Source: Schistocerca nitens
Lineage: Eukaryota > Arthropoda > Insecta > Orthoptera > Acrididae
NCBI RefSeq assembly: GCF_023898315.1
Contig: NC_064618.1
Coordinates: 247,293,076 to 247,357,075 of the forward strand
Reading direction: 5' to 3'
Length of the DNA: 64,000 bases
Below are positions 23,400 through 33,833 of this stretch, in pieces; positions within the stretch are counted from its first letter, which is position 1, and each line of letters begins with the position of its first letter. The position numbers were made by a program, and so were the translations under genes. The notes under the pieces are model-generated. The model was not told the DNA's origin, made no database searches, and saw only the letters and a program-made list of their open reading frames with translations.

Positions 23400-23505
23400 G
23401 TCTGGAGACGTGCCCTGATGGCTTAGTAGTTAAGGCAGCTGCTTGCAATAAGCAAGAAATTAAAGTCCTGGTCTGACACAAATTTTGAAATGTCACTGCA
23501 TTACA
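23400..23505 (+). repeat. Degenerate tRNA-derived SINE
   Basis: An A-box-like string (tggcttagtagttaaggca, 23419-23437) and a weak B-box-like string (ttaaagtcctggtctgaca) precede cacaaattttgaaatgtcac. The same tail (cacaaattttcaactttcac) follows a better preserved tRNA-like head at 45.7 kb, which identifies the family. Confidence 0.6.
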
Positions 23506-23508
23506 TTA

Positions 23509-24306
23509 TACACTGACGAGGCAAAATGTTATGACCATCTACTTAACAGTGTGTTGGTTCACCTTTGGAACCCAGAGTTATGTCGCACCAGTTGTCTATG
23601 CGCAGATGATGCAGTTCCCTTAAGTAGAACTACATAATACTAGGCCCACCAGCGTATATGTCCTGCACTGCAGTGCATGTTCCAAGGAGCCATGACGTGA
23701 GTAATGGTGTATCTGGGCATCAACATCGGCTGGTGTTACAAGAAATGTGATTCATCTGACTATGTGACACATTTCCCTTGATCCATGTTCCAATCTCAAT
23801 GATACCATGCCCTCTACAATTGTTATTGATGATGTAGATGGTCTAAAATGGGAACAAATAGGGTTTGTCTGCTGCGGAACCACATGTACAACAATGTTTG
23901 TTTTTATGACAAGCTCCGAAACAGTTATGCCTATGAAGGCTTTGTACTCTGTTATCAGATAGCAGTTTATCCTGTTGTACAGTGGAGGCAAGTCTCCGAC
24001 CTCCACGTTCTGTGATGACACGTGCACATCAAACACCTTGTCGCCTACTCGCGGTTTCGCCATCCTTCAACAACTTTCCATAGACATTCACAGCAGTAGC
24101 ATGTAAATAGCCAACCAGCTTCACTGCTTCCAAGACGCTCATTACCATAACAATCTAATCTTAAAGTCACTTATGTCACTGGATATCCCCATCTCTGACT
24201 CGTATTGTCACTAGAATAATTCCCCATTCCTCTATCCTCTGCTTGTATACATCCCTTATCACATCAGGTGCTTGCAACACCACCAGTGTTTTGTCTCATT
24301 AGTGGA
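23509..24306. mobile_element. Non-autonomous TIR element, ~800 bp
   Basis: The left end tacactgacgaggcaaaatg (23509) is matched imperfectly in inverse orientation by the right end gttttgtctcattagtgg (24288-24305). The interior has no open frame of recognisable family. The left end closely resembles a repeat start (cactgatgagccaaaacattatgaccac) that I remember as very abundant in orthopteran sequence. The superfamily is not assigned. Confidence 0.6.
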
Positions 24307-24444
24307 GGTTTACCATATCTAAATGGTTTGCACTGATATCATTTCATATCATTCCAACTTCAATGAATTAATTCCCATTGAGGCATTCATTTCATAATTA
24401 ATATTGTATGGAGAAGTGGGCTGGAAGTACTAGTTCAAATTTTT

Positions 24445-24830
24445 TCACATATAAAAGGTATTGAAATTTGCAGTCTTTTGGAGCCAGTGGTTCCTTCTTC
24501 TGTGAGAAAGGTCAAAGAGGAAGGGGGAGGGTTGATGGAAACAGATTGGTGAGGTTTATGAAAAGGGGTAGAGTTTGAAAAAGTCGCCCAGAACCCTGTG
24601 TCAGGAGAGGCTTACCGGACAGGATGAGAAGGGAGTCTTTCTTTCTCATCCCATCTGGTACGTCTCTCCTGACCCAGGGTTCTGGGTGACTTTTCTGAAC
24701 TCTGCCCCTTTTCTTAACCCTCGTAAATCCTTTTCCTTCACTCTTCTTCCTTCCCTTTCAGCCGTTATGCGAGAAGACAGAGCCACTGGCTGCGAAAGCT
24801 TGCAAATTTCAGTACCTTTCGTATGTGTGT
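24445..24830. repeat. Foldback repeat, ~385 bp
   Basis: Two arms meet near 24640. Strings such as cccagaaccctg and caggagag in the left arm recur as cagggttctggg and ctctcctg in the right arm; the outer ends pair too (aaaggtattgaaatttgca against tgcaaatttcagtaccttt). There is no coding capacity. It is the second foldback of this design in the window, unrelated in sequence to 16821-17212. Confidence 0.85.
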
Positions 24831-24839
24831 CATCCTGCC

Positions 24840-26530
24840 ACAGCTTGATTTGATTATTTTTATTGATAGTATAAATTTTTTGATTGAAAATCTTTTGTCT
24901 CTGATCATATATTGTGTCACTAGTTAGTGAATTGAAGATTGTAAAACTGACCTCAATCTTCACCAGAAGATATGACCTCAGTTTCATGCACAAATTTATT
25001 CTAGTCAAAGCTAATCCTTGTTTATAGTAAAATAATGTGAGGTTAACGTTTATACAGTGCAGATTTCTGATGTTCTAGTTTAAGATCAGCTGCTTTGTAC
25101 AACTTAACTAACAGCAATTGGATAAAGCAAAAAGTATAAATTAATATTCATACAGACATGACTGCCTACTGAGGGAGCAGTTAAAAAGTGATTATACTGA
25201 AATGCAAGTATGAGCCAGCTTTTGGGGGGGAAATTTAAAAAAAAAATATTGTATGTGATAGCTAAGACAGGTAGCAAGTAATTTTCTAGACAAATTGATC
25301 ACCTCTTATGTGTTCCAAAGTTTTTGGAAACTCAACTTTTAAAGCTAAATCGATGAAAATTGGTATTTGACTTCTCATTCAGAAATAAAGAAATATGTCT
25401 TAGGGGATGAAAATTTCTCTGGAAATATCACCACAAGAATTCATAATGCAGGTTCACATAAACTGCAGACTTCAGCTACCAGGATGCTTTATGGCCTTAA
25501 TTAGCGTGGAAAATTCAGAAAGTGTTGCAATTTGTGAACTAAATCAAAGAAAGCTATTTAACGATCACCACAACAAATTGGCCCCGTCATTATTTTACAG
25601 AAAAAGAAACAGATCTTTAATATGTAAGTTTCCTGTTGGTCTAATATATGTTTATAAACTTATTTTTGTTGTAGTTCCTATGCAAACTAATCATTACTGA
25701 TGACAAAGTATATACCACTTTTAAATGTGATTCTATGTCAAGGAATGTCCATTTGAGATGAGAAACTCCAGTATCAGGTCTTAGACTGGTGCTGACAAAT
25801 ATAGAACCACTTATCCAATGTTTGTCCTTCTTTTTTGACTATCTACATGAAATGAAATTAAATTTAATGGAACACTTTACTTACGAAAAGAATGGCAGCC
25901 ACGTAAAGGATCACTAACTTTTTTAAAGAGTAGTTTCTTGGGTTTGTACAAGATAATATTTGTTTTTTTGTTCATTATGTGAGAGTAAACTTTATCAAAT
26001 TAATACTTCTTTCAAAATTTTGCTTCTGTGTATGCTGTGGTTGGATATAGAGATTTTAAATATAAATGGTGAGTGGCTGCCTTGTACTGTCATAAATATT
26101 GTAGGGGACAGAACATGCTTATTTCTAGCACTTTTGTATATCCTGTACAGCATTCAGCTGTGAACTAGGGAAGTTCATGATCATATCATACATCACGTCA
26201 TAGAGAATTGGAAAGAATTTTCCATCATGTCCCATGACCATGATGGTAATAACTACTGCAGTTCTGATGCCTGCTTTGCTGATATGTCCCTACCTCAAAC
26301 ATATGGTGGTTACAGATATCTGGTGGAAGCTAGGGAACTCTTTGAATTTGTATTCGAAGTTTATCGAACTAGAGAGCATTATGCAAGATTCAGAATGGAA
26401 TGTAAGCCGTGGGGAGGCTACACCTTAAGCTTAACATTTCTAGCGGTCATTTTGATGTTTATGTTTTACCTCAAAATGAAGTGTTTTCTGTTGCAACACC
26501 TTTTATTCATCCCGAGTTTGTTACACTCAG
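24840..26530. other. Intron sequence, nothing recognised
   Basis: AT-rich sequence without a recognisable family. Two open frames (25407-25700 and 26227-26661) have no motif, no matching splice phase and no similarity I can name. Confidence 0.55.
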
Positions 26531-26611
26531 CTTACAAGGTGTACAACTTTGCTTCCATTATTTTTCCCTCAAGATTTGAGGCTTCAATGAAACAAATTGG
26601 TTACACATATA

Positions 26612-27630
26612 TCATTCAAAGTATTTTCCATTGCTGGCCACTACTTTCTCACATCTTTTAGGCAGTGTACGAATCCCGCATTGAAAAAATTGTTCATCTT
26701 TTGAAGCGATGCACAAATCGATCCAATTTGTGACTTCTTCATGAGATCGGTAGTGTTGGTCAGCCAGGCCATGTGCTGTTGATCTAAACAGGTCAGAGGG
26801 AGCAATGTCTCGAGAATTCGACGGGTGGGATGGGACTTCCTATTTTAACGTTTCCAAGTACGTTTTGATCTCTTTTTGCAATGTGGGGTCAACGTTGTCA
26901 TGCTGCAAAATAACTTTATCGTGCCTCTCGCTGTATTGTGACCATTTGTCTTTTAATGCTCTGCTCAAACGCATTAATTGCTTTTGTTAATGAGCACCTG
27001 AGATTGTTTCCCTTGGTTTTAACACCTCATAGTACATGACACCAAGCTGGTCCCACCAAATGCAGAGCATGATCTTGGAGCCGTGAATATTCGGTTTGGC
27101 CGTCGACGTGGAAGCATGGCCAGGATATTCCCATGATTTTTTGCATTTAGAGTTATCGTAATGAACCCATTTTTCATCCCCGGTCACAATGCGATGCAGA
27201 AATCCCTTCCATTTTTGCCTCTGAAGCAACTGTTCACAAACACCGTTCAATGTCTCTTGGTTTCAGCTCACATGGGACCCAAGTTCCTTCTTTTTGAATC
27301 ATGCCCATAGCCTTGAGACGTTTTGAAATGGCTTTCTGTGTTACTCCCACTAATCTTGCCAATTCTCCTTGAATTTGACACGAGTCTTCACTCGGCAATG
27401 TCTCCAATTCTGCATCTTCGAAAACATTCTCTCTTCCACCACTATGCCGGTCTACGACGTTAAAATCGCCATTCTTGAAGCGTTGAAACCACTCACAACA
27501 CAGTCTTTCACTAATAGTGTCCTTACTGTACGTACTTGAGAGCATTTGATGAGGCTCAGCCACTGTTTTCTTCATATTGAAACAAAACAGTAACAACTCC
27601 CACAAATGACTATAGAATTAGGCTCGTAAA
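26612..27630 (-). pseudogene. Mariner transposase remnant (cecropia-like)
   Basis: The minus strand encodes, in order, a helix-turn-helix region (LCCEWFQRFKNGDFNVVD), a second recognition helix (GVTQKAISKRLKAMGMIQKE), then IVTGDEKWVHYDN and, further on, VILQHDNVDPTLQKEIKTYL and KVVASNGKYFE before a TGA at 26614-26612. GDEKW and HDN supply the first two catalytic Asp residues and are kept. The third block is scrambled, and a frameshift separates the two halves near 27245. The string order and linker match classical mariner (DD34D), which uses TA targets. Terminal repeats were not resolved; ttacaaggtgtacaac at 26532 may be the 3' tip. Confidence 0.82.
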
Positions 27631-28109
27631 CTGACATTTTCAATCAAGAACAACTTTATGATGCAGACACAAATCGACTAATGTTTGAATGAGGTTATGT
27701 TGACCGAGGTCCAAGCTAACTGCCTGACATCTGTGATTTGTTTTTTTCAGCTGCTACTTACCGTTGTTACCACCTATCGGCAAATGGCAGAAGCAAAGTT
27801 TTACACTTCATAAAAACTTCATTTGCTACAACATCTGACTGAGCTGTAATTAATTTATGGACATCATCTTTCAACAACCCTGCCCACAGTGGTTCTAGAG
27901 AACATTGTGCTGGATGCACTAATGTTAAAATGAGGAAGCAATTTAAGAAGTCATCAAAAAAACATATAGAAAAAAAAGCCAGAAATTCATAGAGCAGCAG
28001 CAATATGGTATCAGGAAATTAAACAAAAAGTACATGGCGCAGTGAGTGTAAGATAAGACCTAAACAAACTGTGAATAAAAGCTAAAGAACATGCTCACCA
28101 CTGGAAAGC

Positions 28110-29990
28110 CACAGCAAACTCTGGCATGACACACAACCCGAAAGTAGGAAACTTCCTAGCAGATTAAAACTGTGTGCCGACCGAGACTCGAACTCGAGAC
28201 CTTTGCCTTTCGCGGGCAAGTGCTCTACCATCTGAGCTACTGAAGCACGACTCACGCCCAGTCCTCACAGCTTTACTTCTGCCAGTATCTCGTCTCCTAC
28301 CTTTCAAACTTTACAGAAGCTCTCCTGCAAACCTTCCAGAACTAGCACTCCTGAAAGAAAGGATACTTCGGAGACATGGCTTAGCCACAGCCTGGGGGAT
28401 GTTTCCAGAATGAGATTTTCACTCTGCAGCGGAGTGTGCGCTGATATGAAACTTCCTGGTAGATTAAAACTGTGTGCCCGACCGAGACTCGAACTCGGGA
28501 CCTTTGCCTTTCACGGGCAAGTGCTCTACCATCTGAGCTACCGAAGCACGACTCACGCCCGGTCCTCACAGCTTTACTTCTGCCAGTATCTCGTCTCTGC
28601 CAGGAAGTTTCATATCAGCGCACACTCCGCTGCAGAGTGAAAATCTCATTCTGGAAACATACCCCAGGCTGTGGCTAAGCCATGTCTCCGCAGTATGCTT
28701 TCTTTCAGGAGTGCTAGTTCTGCAAGGTTCGCAGGAGAGCTTCTGTGAAGTTTGGAAGGTAGGAGACGAGATACTGGCAGAAGTAAAGCTGTGAGGACCG
28801 GGCGTGAGTCGTGCTTCGGTAGCTCAGATGGTAGAGCACTTGCCCGCGAAAGGCAGAGGTCCCGAGTTCGAGTCTCGGTCGGGCACACAGTTTTAATATG
28901 CCAGGAAGTTTCATATCAGCGCACACTCCACTGCAGAGTGAAAATCTCATTCTGAACCCGAAAGTAGTGTATGAGGTCAATAGTAATGTGACTTCAGATA
29001 CTAAGTGGCAGGGACAGGCTCCCAGAATATGCTGCTGTGCTGACAAGGAGCAGCTCCGATCCTTCGAACCTGTGCCTGAACCTCTTTATATCCTTATGGA
29101 TTGGCACCCAGTGCATGTCTGTTTCATAAACCACATTTGAAAGTACCACAGACGCTTCCAGATGACATCACTTGGTGCCAAGCAAATTACAGAAGGCAGT
29201 TTCATGCCAACTTTTAAGGTTTGAGGTCAAGTGTGTCATTTGGTAGGAAGTCTGTTACTGAAACTTAAACAGAAAGCACAGTTTCTTCAAATATATGTTA
29301 TGGACAACGACGAATGAGAAGTACGTTTGAGATGCAGCAACTTTGCTGGTGTGAAACAAACATTAGTGAAGTCTTTACAAAATGTGTTGCACAACATCAG
29401 CAACTACATAAAGGCCTAAAAACAGCTGTAGGAAAGATTCCTTCAATGTGTAAGGAATCTGAAATTGTGATTCATGCATTAAGAAAACCCAGTGATGCTT
29501 ATTGTGGTTGCTTTAATGCGCTAATGAGGTAGTGCTGGTGATGAGACATTGTCCTCCAGAACTTTGATCATAGATTGTGGAATATCAGTAAAGTCCATCC
29601 ATCATACAGCACTCTAAATAAACATTGATGTTTTTTTGTGGCAAAGGTGGGTAGTCTATAGATTAGCCCGTTAGAGCTTGAGACCAAACGGCCTCTCAAA
29701 AAGACTGTTTCTGCCATAAATTTCTGCTCTTACCATATAATATTTAGAAAAGGAGAAGACAATCACTTAATGTATTGTAGGTCTTTATTCAGGCGATATT
29801 TAGTAGACATATACCAAAGTAGAAATATAGAAGGGATATACATGCAGATAACAGTTGGGTGGTACCTTACAACCCTGCACTTTTACATACCTTCAGTACT
29901 CATATTAACATTGAGTACTGCAACTCCATCAAATCTATTAAATATATTTGTAAATATGTAAATAAAAGTAGTGACGGACCAAATTTTCCT
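28110..29990 (+). pseudogene. Helitron Rep / Helitron-like N domain, HUH nuclease deleted
   Basis: Recognisable blocks, in order: FMPTFKVxGQVCHLVGSL (about 29200), a CSNFAGVKQTLVKSLQ-type block in another frame (29310-29390), GLKTAVGKIPSMCKESEIV (29410), SAINFYSYRLMIR-type sequence near 29715, MYCRSLFRRYLVDIYQ (29770), DNSWVVPYNPALLHTF (29845) and YICKYVNKSSDG (29945). Frames shift repeatedly. In relatives about 200 residues, including the HUH nuclease motif, separate the LVDIY and DNxWVVPY blocks; here they are a few codons apart (29815-29850), so the rolling-circle nuclease is gone. The SINE composite interrupts the sequence at 28148. Confidence 0.78.
28148..28954. mobile_element. Palindromic composite of tRNA-derived SINE units with 13-bp target duplication
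   Basis: Three tRNA-like heads are present: two read on the minus strand (about 28180-28255 and 28480-28555) and one on the plus strand (about 28812-28888). Each has an A-box-like tagctcagatggtagagca and a B-box-like gagttcgagtctcgg. The whole is flanked by aacccgaaagtag at 28135-28147 and 28955-28967, so it entered as one unit. Its arms share the module tttcatatcagcgcacactc and gaaaatctcattctg. The heads are diverged from a functional tRNA and lie within repeat sequence, so they are not tRNA genes. Confidence 0.9.
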
Positions 29991-30500
29991 TAGAAAACCA
30001 GAAAGATGGGGTAAAATTGTATGGAAGGGGCCATTAAATCAGCAATTCTAAAGCAGTTTGGAGAATGTTGGCCTTTTCTATTAATGAGAGATATCCTACA
30101 GTCACCCCATCTCTCTGTCCGTCTTGAGAAACTGTCAGTATGTTTACTTTACATCTGAAAACATGGCTGAAAAGATCAACAACCCACAACAGACCACACT
30201 ACTGCCCTTCTTAGAATTGACCAATTTGTAATAACTGTATTGTATTCTGAAGTCCCTTCTTTCTATGTAGGGAATGTGAAGTGTGTGTGGAAGACTGAGG
30301 ATTGGAAGTGACTGGATGGCTAGGAGTGAAGAAAGACCATGCTCTTGGAATAATCTACACCAGGCTCTTCCAAACTGTGCCCCTGGGGCGCCAGCGCCCG
30401 CGATCGCCTGCGGCCAGCGCCCCGGGCGAATTCGTATGTTGCTGCAGTGGCCGAGCTGTGCCGCTTAGCTGGCCGTGCGGACCGCCCGAACGCCAGCCGA

Positions 30501-30874
30501 TAGATATATTTGTTCACCTGTTTTTCCTTTGGGTAGAGGACGTCTCACAAGTGCTTCAACCAGAGTTGATTGTCCTACAGTGCCATATCCGCCTGAAGGA
30601 CCGCTTTCTTATGTGTAAAACTTTGGATGACTTTTACAGCTGTCTTCCACGAGAGAAATATCCTCTTTTGCACAAGCACGCAGCCAAAGTTCTCTCAATG
30701 TTTGGTTCCACGAATATTTGTGATCGCTTTTTCTCTCTTTTAAAGCTTGCTAAAACTAAGAACCGTTCACTCCTTGGCGATAAAAATTTGACCCATTCTT
30801 TGAGGTTAGCAGTCTCACGGAATATTGTACCAAGCCTAGACAAAATCGTTTCCTCAAAAAAGAAAAATGTGTAA
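30501..30874 (+). pseudogene. hAT transposase C-terminal fragment
   Basis: The frame includes LQPELIVLQCHIRLKDRF, FYSCLPREKYPLLHKHAAKV and SMFGSTNICDRFFSLLKLAK, then RSLLGDKNLTHSLRLA. This is the C-terminal dimerisation and RNase H-like insertion region of hAT transposases of the GTF2IRD2/ZBED-like branch. The catalytic N-terminal and central portions are missing. The open frame reaches back to 30302 only by chance, crossing the element tip into Helitron sequence. Confidence 0.82.
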
Positions 30875-31206
30875 AATGTTAATTGTCTTCTTTAACAATG
30901 TTGACTGTAAGAATTAGAGTTTTATAACCTTAATTCTATTTTAATAAGTTTTCAAACTTGGTCAGTGAAAATTATTACGTACAAAACAGCAAACTAAGGA
31001 TCCGATTTCTAAACTCTGAAAAGGGATACAAAAAATTGTAGCACGAAGTATAACAAAAAATACTTACTTGTAACTACTAACAGTAAGAATGAGACTCTAT
31101 ATCCCTTACATAAAATTATTTCTAAAATAGAATATTTTGTTTACGTTAGACCTGACCGTGGGACGGTCCAGCGCAGAGCAGTGGTGTGCGGTCTCACTCG
31201 CTCTGC

Positions 31207-31207
<1 letters not shown>

Positions 31208-31265
<58 letters not shown>

Positions 31266-31321
31266 CCTCCCTCCCTCCCTCCCTCCCTCCCTCCCTCCCT
31301 CCCTCCCTCCCTCCCTCCCTC
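31208..31321. repeat. (CT)n followed by (CCCT)n microsatellite
   Basis: A CT run of about 27 units (31208-31262) is followed by about 14 CCCT units to 31321. It lies near the right end of the hAT element and gives artefactual Ser/Leu/Pro-repeat frames. Confidence 0.98.
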
Positions 31322-33463
31322 CTATGACAACACTAGCGACACATGGTCACGGACGGGGCGCTGAACTACACTGTCTTGCACCCGCGGGGCGCGGGCGTGC
31401 CTGCCGGCGCAATTCTTGGATGAGCGTGATCTACACTCTCCACCCAAACATTGAGTGCTATCTTCTATGGTTACTACTGCGTGAGGTTCGAAGTCCAACA
31501 TGTTTTTCTGACCCACCACCCCATATTTCAATCTGCCTGCAAAGCTTTTGGTTTGATGGAGGATGACAGGCATTTGGATTCTGCACTGAGAGAAGCTGAA
31601 CTGTGTGATTCACCATTTGAACTAAGAGAGATATTCAGTGATGTTAGTATTCTGTTAACTCTCTGATCTGCTGAATCTCTTGGAAAAGTTTAATTTGTTG
31701 GAAGACTTCATTCACCAAATTGAGGAAAATTTGCATTGTGCTGCAGAAAATATTTTTAAGAACTTATACAATAAATGTCAGATACAGATTGAGGATGCAG
31801 TGTTGGCTATGGGAAGCCAAACTTTACCACAGTATGACTTCCTGAACCAAAATAGCATGAAGTAGTCTTGTAGAATTTAGATTATCGAAGGAAAATAAAC
31901 TACAACACAAATTCTTTGATGCATGTAGTCTCAGATAGCATAAATTCCCTAACAGTTGTGCACCCCTCTGGTTGTTGTGAAGTGTGAAATAGTATTGAAT
32001 CAAATTTGGATCAATTATTTTTCCTGAATGCTGCCAGAGGACTGGGTCACCTTTTTTAATAACTTATTTCTAGCAAAAATAAGAATTTATTGGGGCATTG
32101 CTTTAGCTATGGCATCTTCTGGCATTGCTGCCACGCTGTTGGAAGTTTGTGAAACAGCTCACTCTGCCTATAAATTCCTTCTCACTCTCATCAAAGTTGA
32201 AACACCCGTATGCAGTATCCCTAGACAGAGTAATATGGCTGAAGTTCTCCAGGAGTGTAAATTTATCCTGTGATGTGAGGGTATCATGGCCCACAAAGGC
32301 AGATTTGAAGAACTTAACGAAACTTTGAAAGACATCAGAGGTGATGATTGTGTGGGGTGGAGTTACTTGCTGTTGGCAGGGGACCTAAGGCAGACTCTTC
32401 ATGTTGTACATAGAGGAACTCGACTTGACAAGGTTGGGGCATGCATAAAATCTTTGCACCTGTGGCTCTGTCTCATAAAGAAAAATATGAGAGTCTATGT
32501 AAGGGACAATCTGTGCCCAAATTTTTTCTGAACTCCTACTGAAAATATGGAACAGAAATTATCCCAAGTCTGCCATATAGACAATCTGTGGTCTTGCTGT
32601 GTGAATGGGCCATACTAACACCCAAGAACAACAGGGCTGTCACTATTGATGACATACTACGTAATTGCATTGGAGAGTCAGGAATGGAATACAGTTCTAT
32701 TGATTCAGTGTTGCAGACAGATGAAGCAGTTCACTATCCAGTGGAATTCCTTAATAGCATTAAGCTACCTTGTTTTCCTTCTCAAAAACTACTCCTGAAT
32801 GTTTGTACACCTGTCATGCTAGTGTGCATCTTCAACTCACCTAAACTACATAAGGGTACTACAGTAGGAGTAGCAGGTCTTCATAAAAAGAATTGTCAAG
32901 GCCACTGTGCTTATGAAATGTGCTGGAGATGAACTGATGTTCATACCTTGAATACCTCTTATTCCTTCTTACTATTCATTTGAGATCAAGTGATTGTAAT
33001 CCAATCTTAAAGTATGCCTTGCAATGAATGTTAATAAATCTCAGGGCCATTCATTAAAGGTGGCAAGTATTGACTTGGGTGGGTGGGGAGGATGATTGCT
33101 TCTCACATGGGCAGTTCTATGTCACCTATTCAAGAGTCAGTCCCAACAGCATCCTGGTGACTTTGGCACTAAACATTACAACTACTGGTGTAATATACAA
33201 ATAAGAACTTTAATAAATTCAATTATATTTTTAAAAAATATGCAAATCTTTTACAGAGAATTGTTTTATTAAATTTTAATACTGTGTCTGCATCTTAGTT
33301 TGTGTAGACTAGATACACTACACAGTGTGTAGATTTACACATGGGCAGTGGGCATTTCAACATACATTTAGGTTTGAAGAAAAAAAAAAAAAAAGAGGAA
33401 GAAGAAAAGAAAACTGTGCAGACTGTACAGTCGACGCGAGCAAAGCAGCGGGTGCTAAGCTAG

Positions 33464-33833
33464 TTTATATTTGATGCTACAAAAGCTGTTTGTGAAGGCA
33501 ACAGTGAATGAATAAACCATTAAATTTTTTCCTAATATTTTTGTTAAATTAAATAACAAAAGGAACAAACTGCAAATTGGGTATAATACTGCAAGGAGGA
33601 CATCTTGTAAAATTAGATGTTTCTCAAAAATTCCTGTGCATTTGTCATGTCTTGCATTTTTCTTACAGAAAGTTTTACTGTCTAAGAAAACTCATTTATC
33701 ATGATTGTATCTTCAGCTTCTAAATGCAATTGCTAAATTTGTAGCTTTAATTTGCTGTAGGTTAAGTGCCCCACTGCCTACTTATTTTCTTAGATATTAT
33801 CAAAATTAAATTTCATTTGTATTTCTCTTTCAG
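33464..33833. other. 3' end of the host intron
   Basis: Intron sequence resumes right after the Helitron CTAG terminus. It closes with a pyrimidine tract and acceptor (tttgtatttctctttcag, 33816-33833) for the next exon. Confidence 0.75.

Larger units (their letters stand above)
30361..31428 (+). mobile_element. hAT transposon with 8-bp target duplication, inside the Helitron
   Basis: Both flanks carry atctacac (30353-30360 and 31429-31436), an 8-bp duplication as expected for hAT. The tips are imperfect inverted repeats: caggctcttccaa on the left and, read inward from the right, cacgctcatccaa. Both ends are followed by GC-rich subterminal sequence unlike the AT-rich surroundings. The element is about 1.07 kb, so it is internally deleted compared with autonomous hAT elements, and keeps only the transposase C-terminus. 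Confidence 0.9.
30040..33210 (+). pseudogene. Helitron Pif1-type helicase, degenerate
   Basis: Blocks in order: AVWRMLAF (30050), VYFTSEN-type sequence then NMAEKINNPQQTT (30160), HPNIECYLLWLLLREVRSPT (31445), FQSACKAFGLMEDDRHLDSA (31530), IALAMASSGIAATLLE (32095), SNMAEVLQECKFIL (32228), LLLAGDLRQTLHVVHRGT (32370), AVHYPVEFLNSIKLP (32730), and a C-terminal MNVNKSQGHSLKVASIDL (33020). The helicase would unwind the donor strand. Walker A is lost: the expected GGTGKT reads RGLGHL near 32037-32054. Stops and frameshifts are spread throughout. The hAT element splits the domain at 30361. Confidence 0.82.
28000..33463 (+). mobile_element. Helitron remnant containing two later insertions
   Basis: The + strand carries, in pieces, the RepHel protein of an animal Helitron: the N-terminal domain (about 28110-29990), then the Pif1-type helicase (about 30040-33210). 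The 3' terminus fits the Helitron rule: a short GC hairpin (cgcgagcaaagcagcg, 33434-33449) followed by CTAG at 33460-33463 and a T. I could not locate the 5' TC end; it should lie between about 27650 and 28110. Two elements are inserted in it: a SINE composite (28148-28954) and a hAT element (30361-31428). Removing them leaves about 3.6 kb. It sits in the intron between the two host exons, in the same orientation. Confidence 0.85.

Noticed and set aside
25407-25700. 97-codon open frame
   Set aside because: No motif, AT-rich composition like the surroundings, no acceptor or donor at its edges.
26227-26661. 144-codon open frame
   Set aside because: It has no recognisable motif, overlaps the 3' end of a mariner pseudogene on the other strand, and lacks splice sites or a family resemblance.
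28180-28888. tRNA-like sequences with A and B boxes (also at 35.5, 43.1, 45.7 and 52.7 kb)
   Set aside because: All lie within repeat units with tails, several with target duplications, and the anticodon arms do not fold into a normal loop. They are SINE heads, not tRNA genes.
28148-28954. CRISPR-like spaced repeats
   Set aside because: The repeated units are large, few and inverted, with no regular spacers; this is a eukaryotic SINE composite.
30302-30874. 190-codon open frame that could be called a host gene
   Set aside because: The C-terminal part is hAT transposase and the frame crosses the hAT tip into Helitron sequence; the N-terminal GC-rich portion is subterminal transposon DNA read through by chance.
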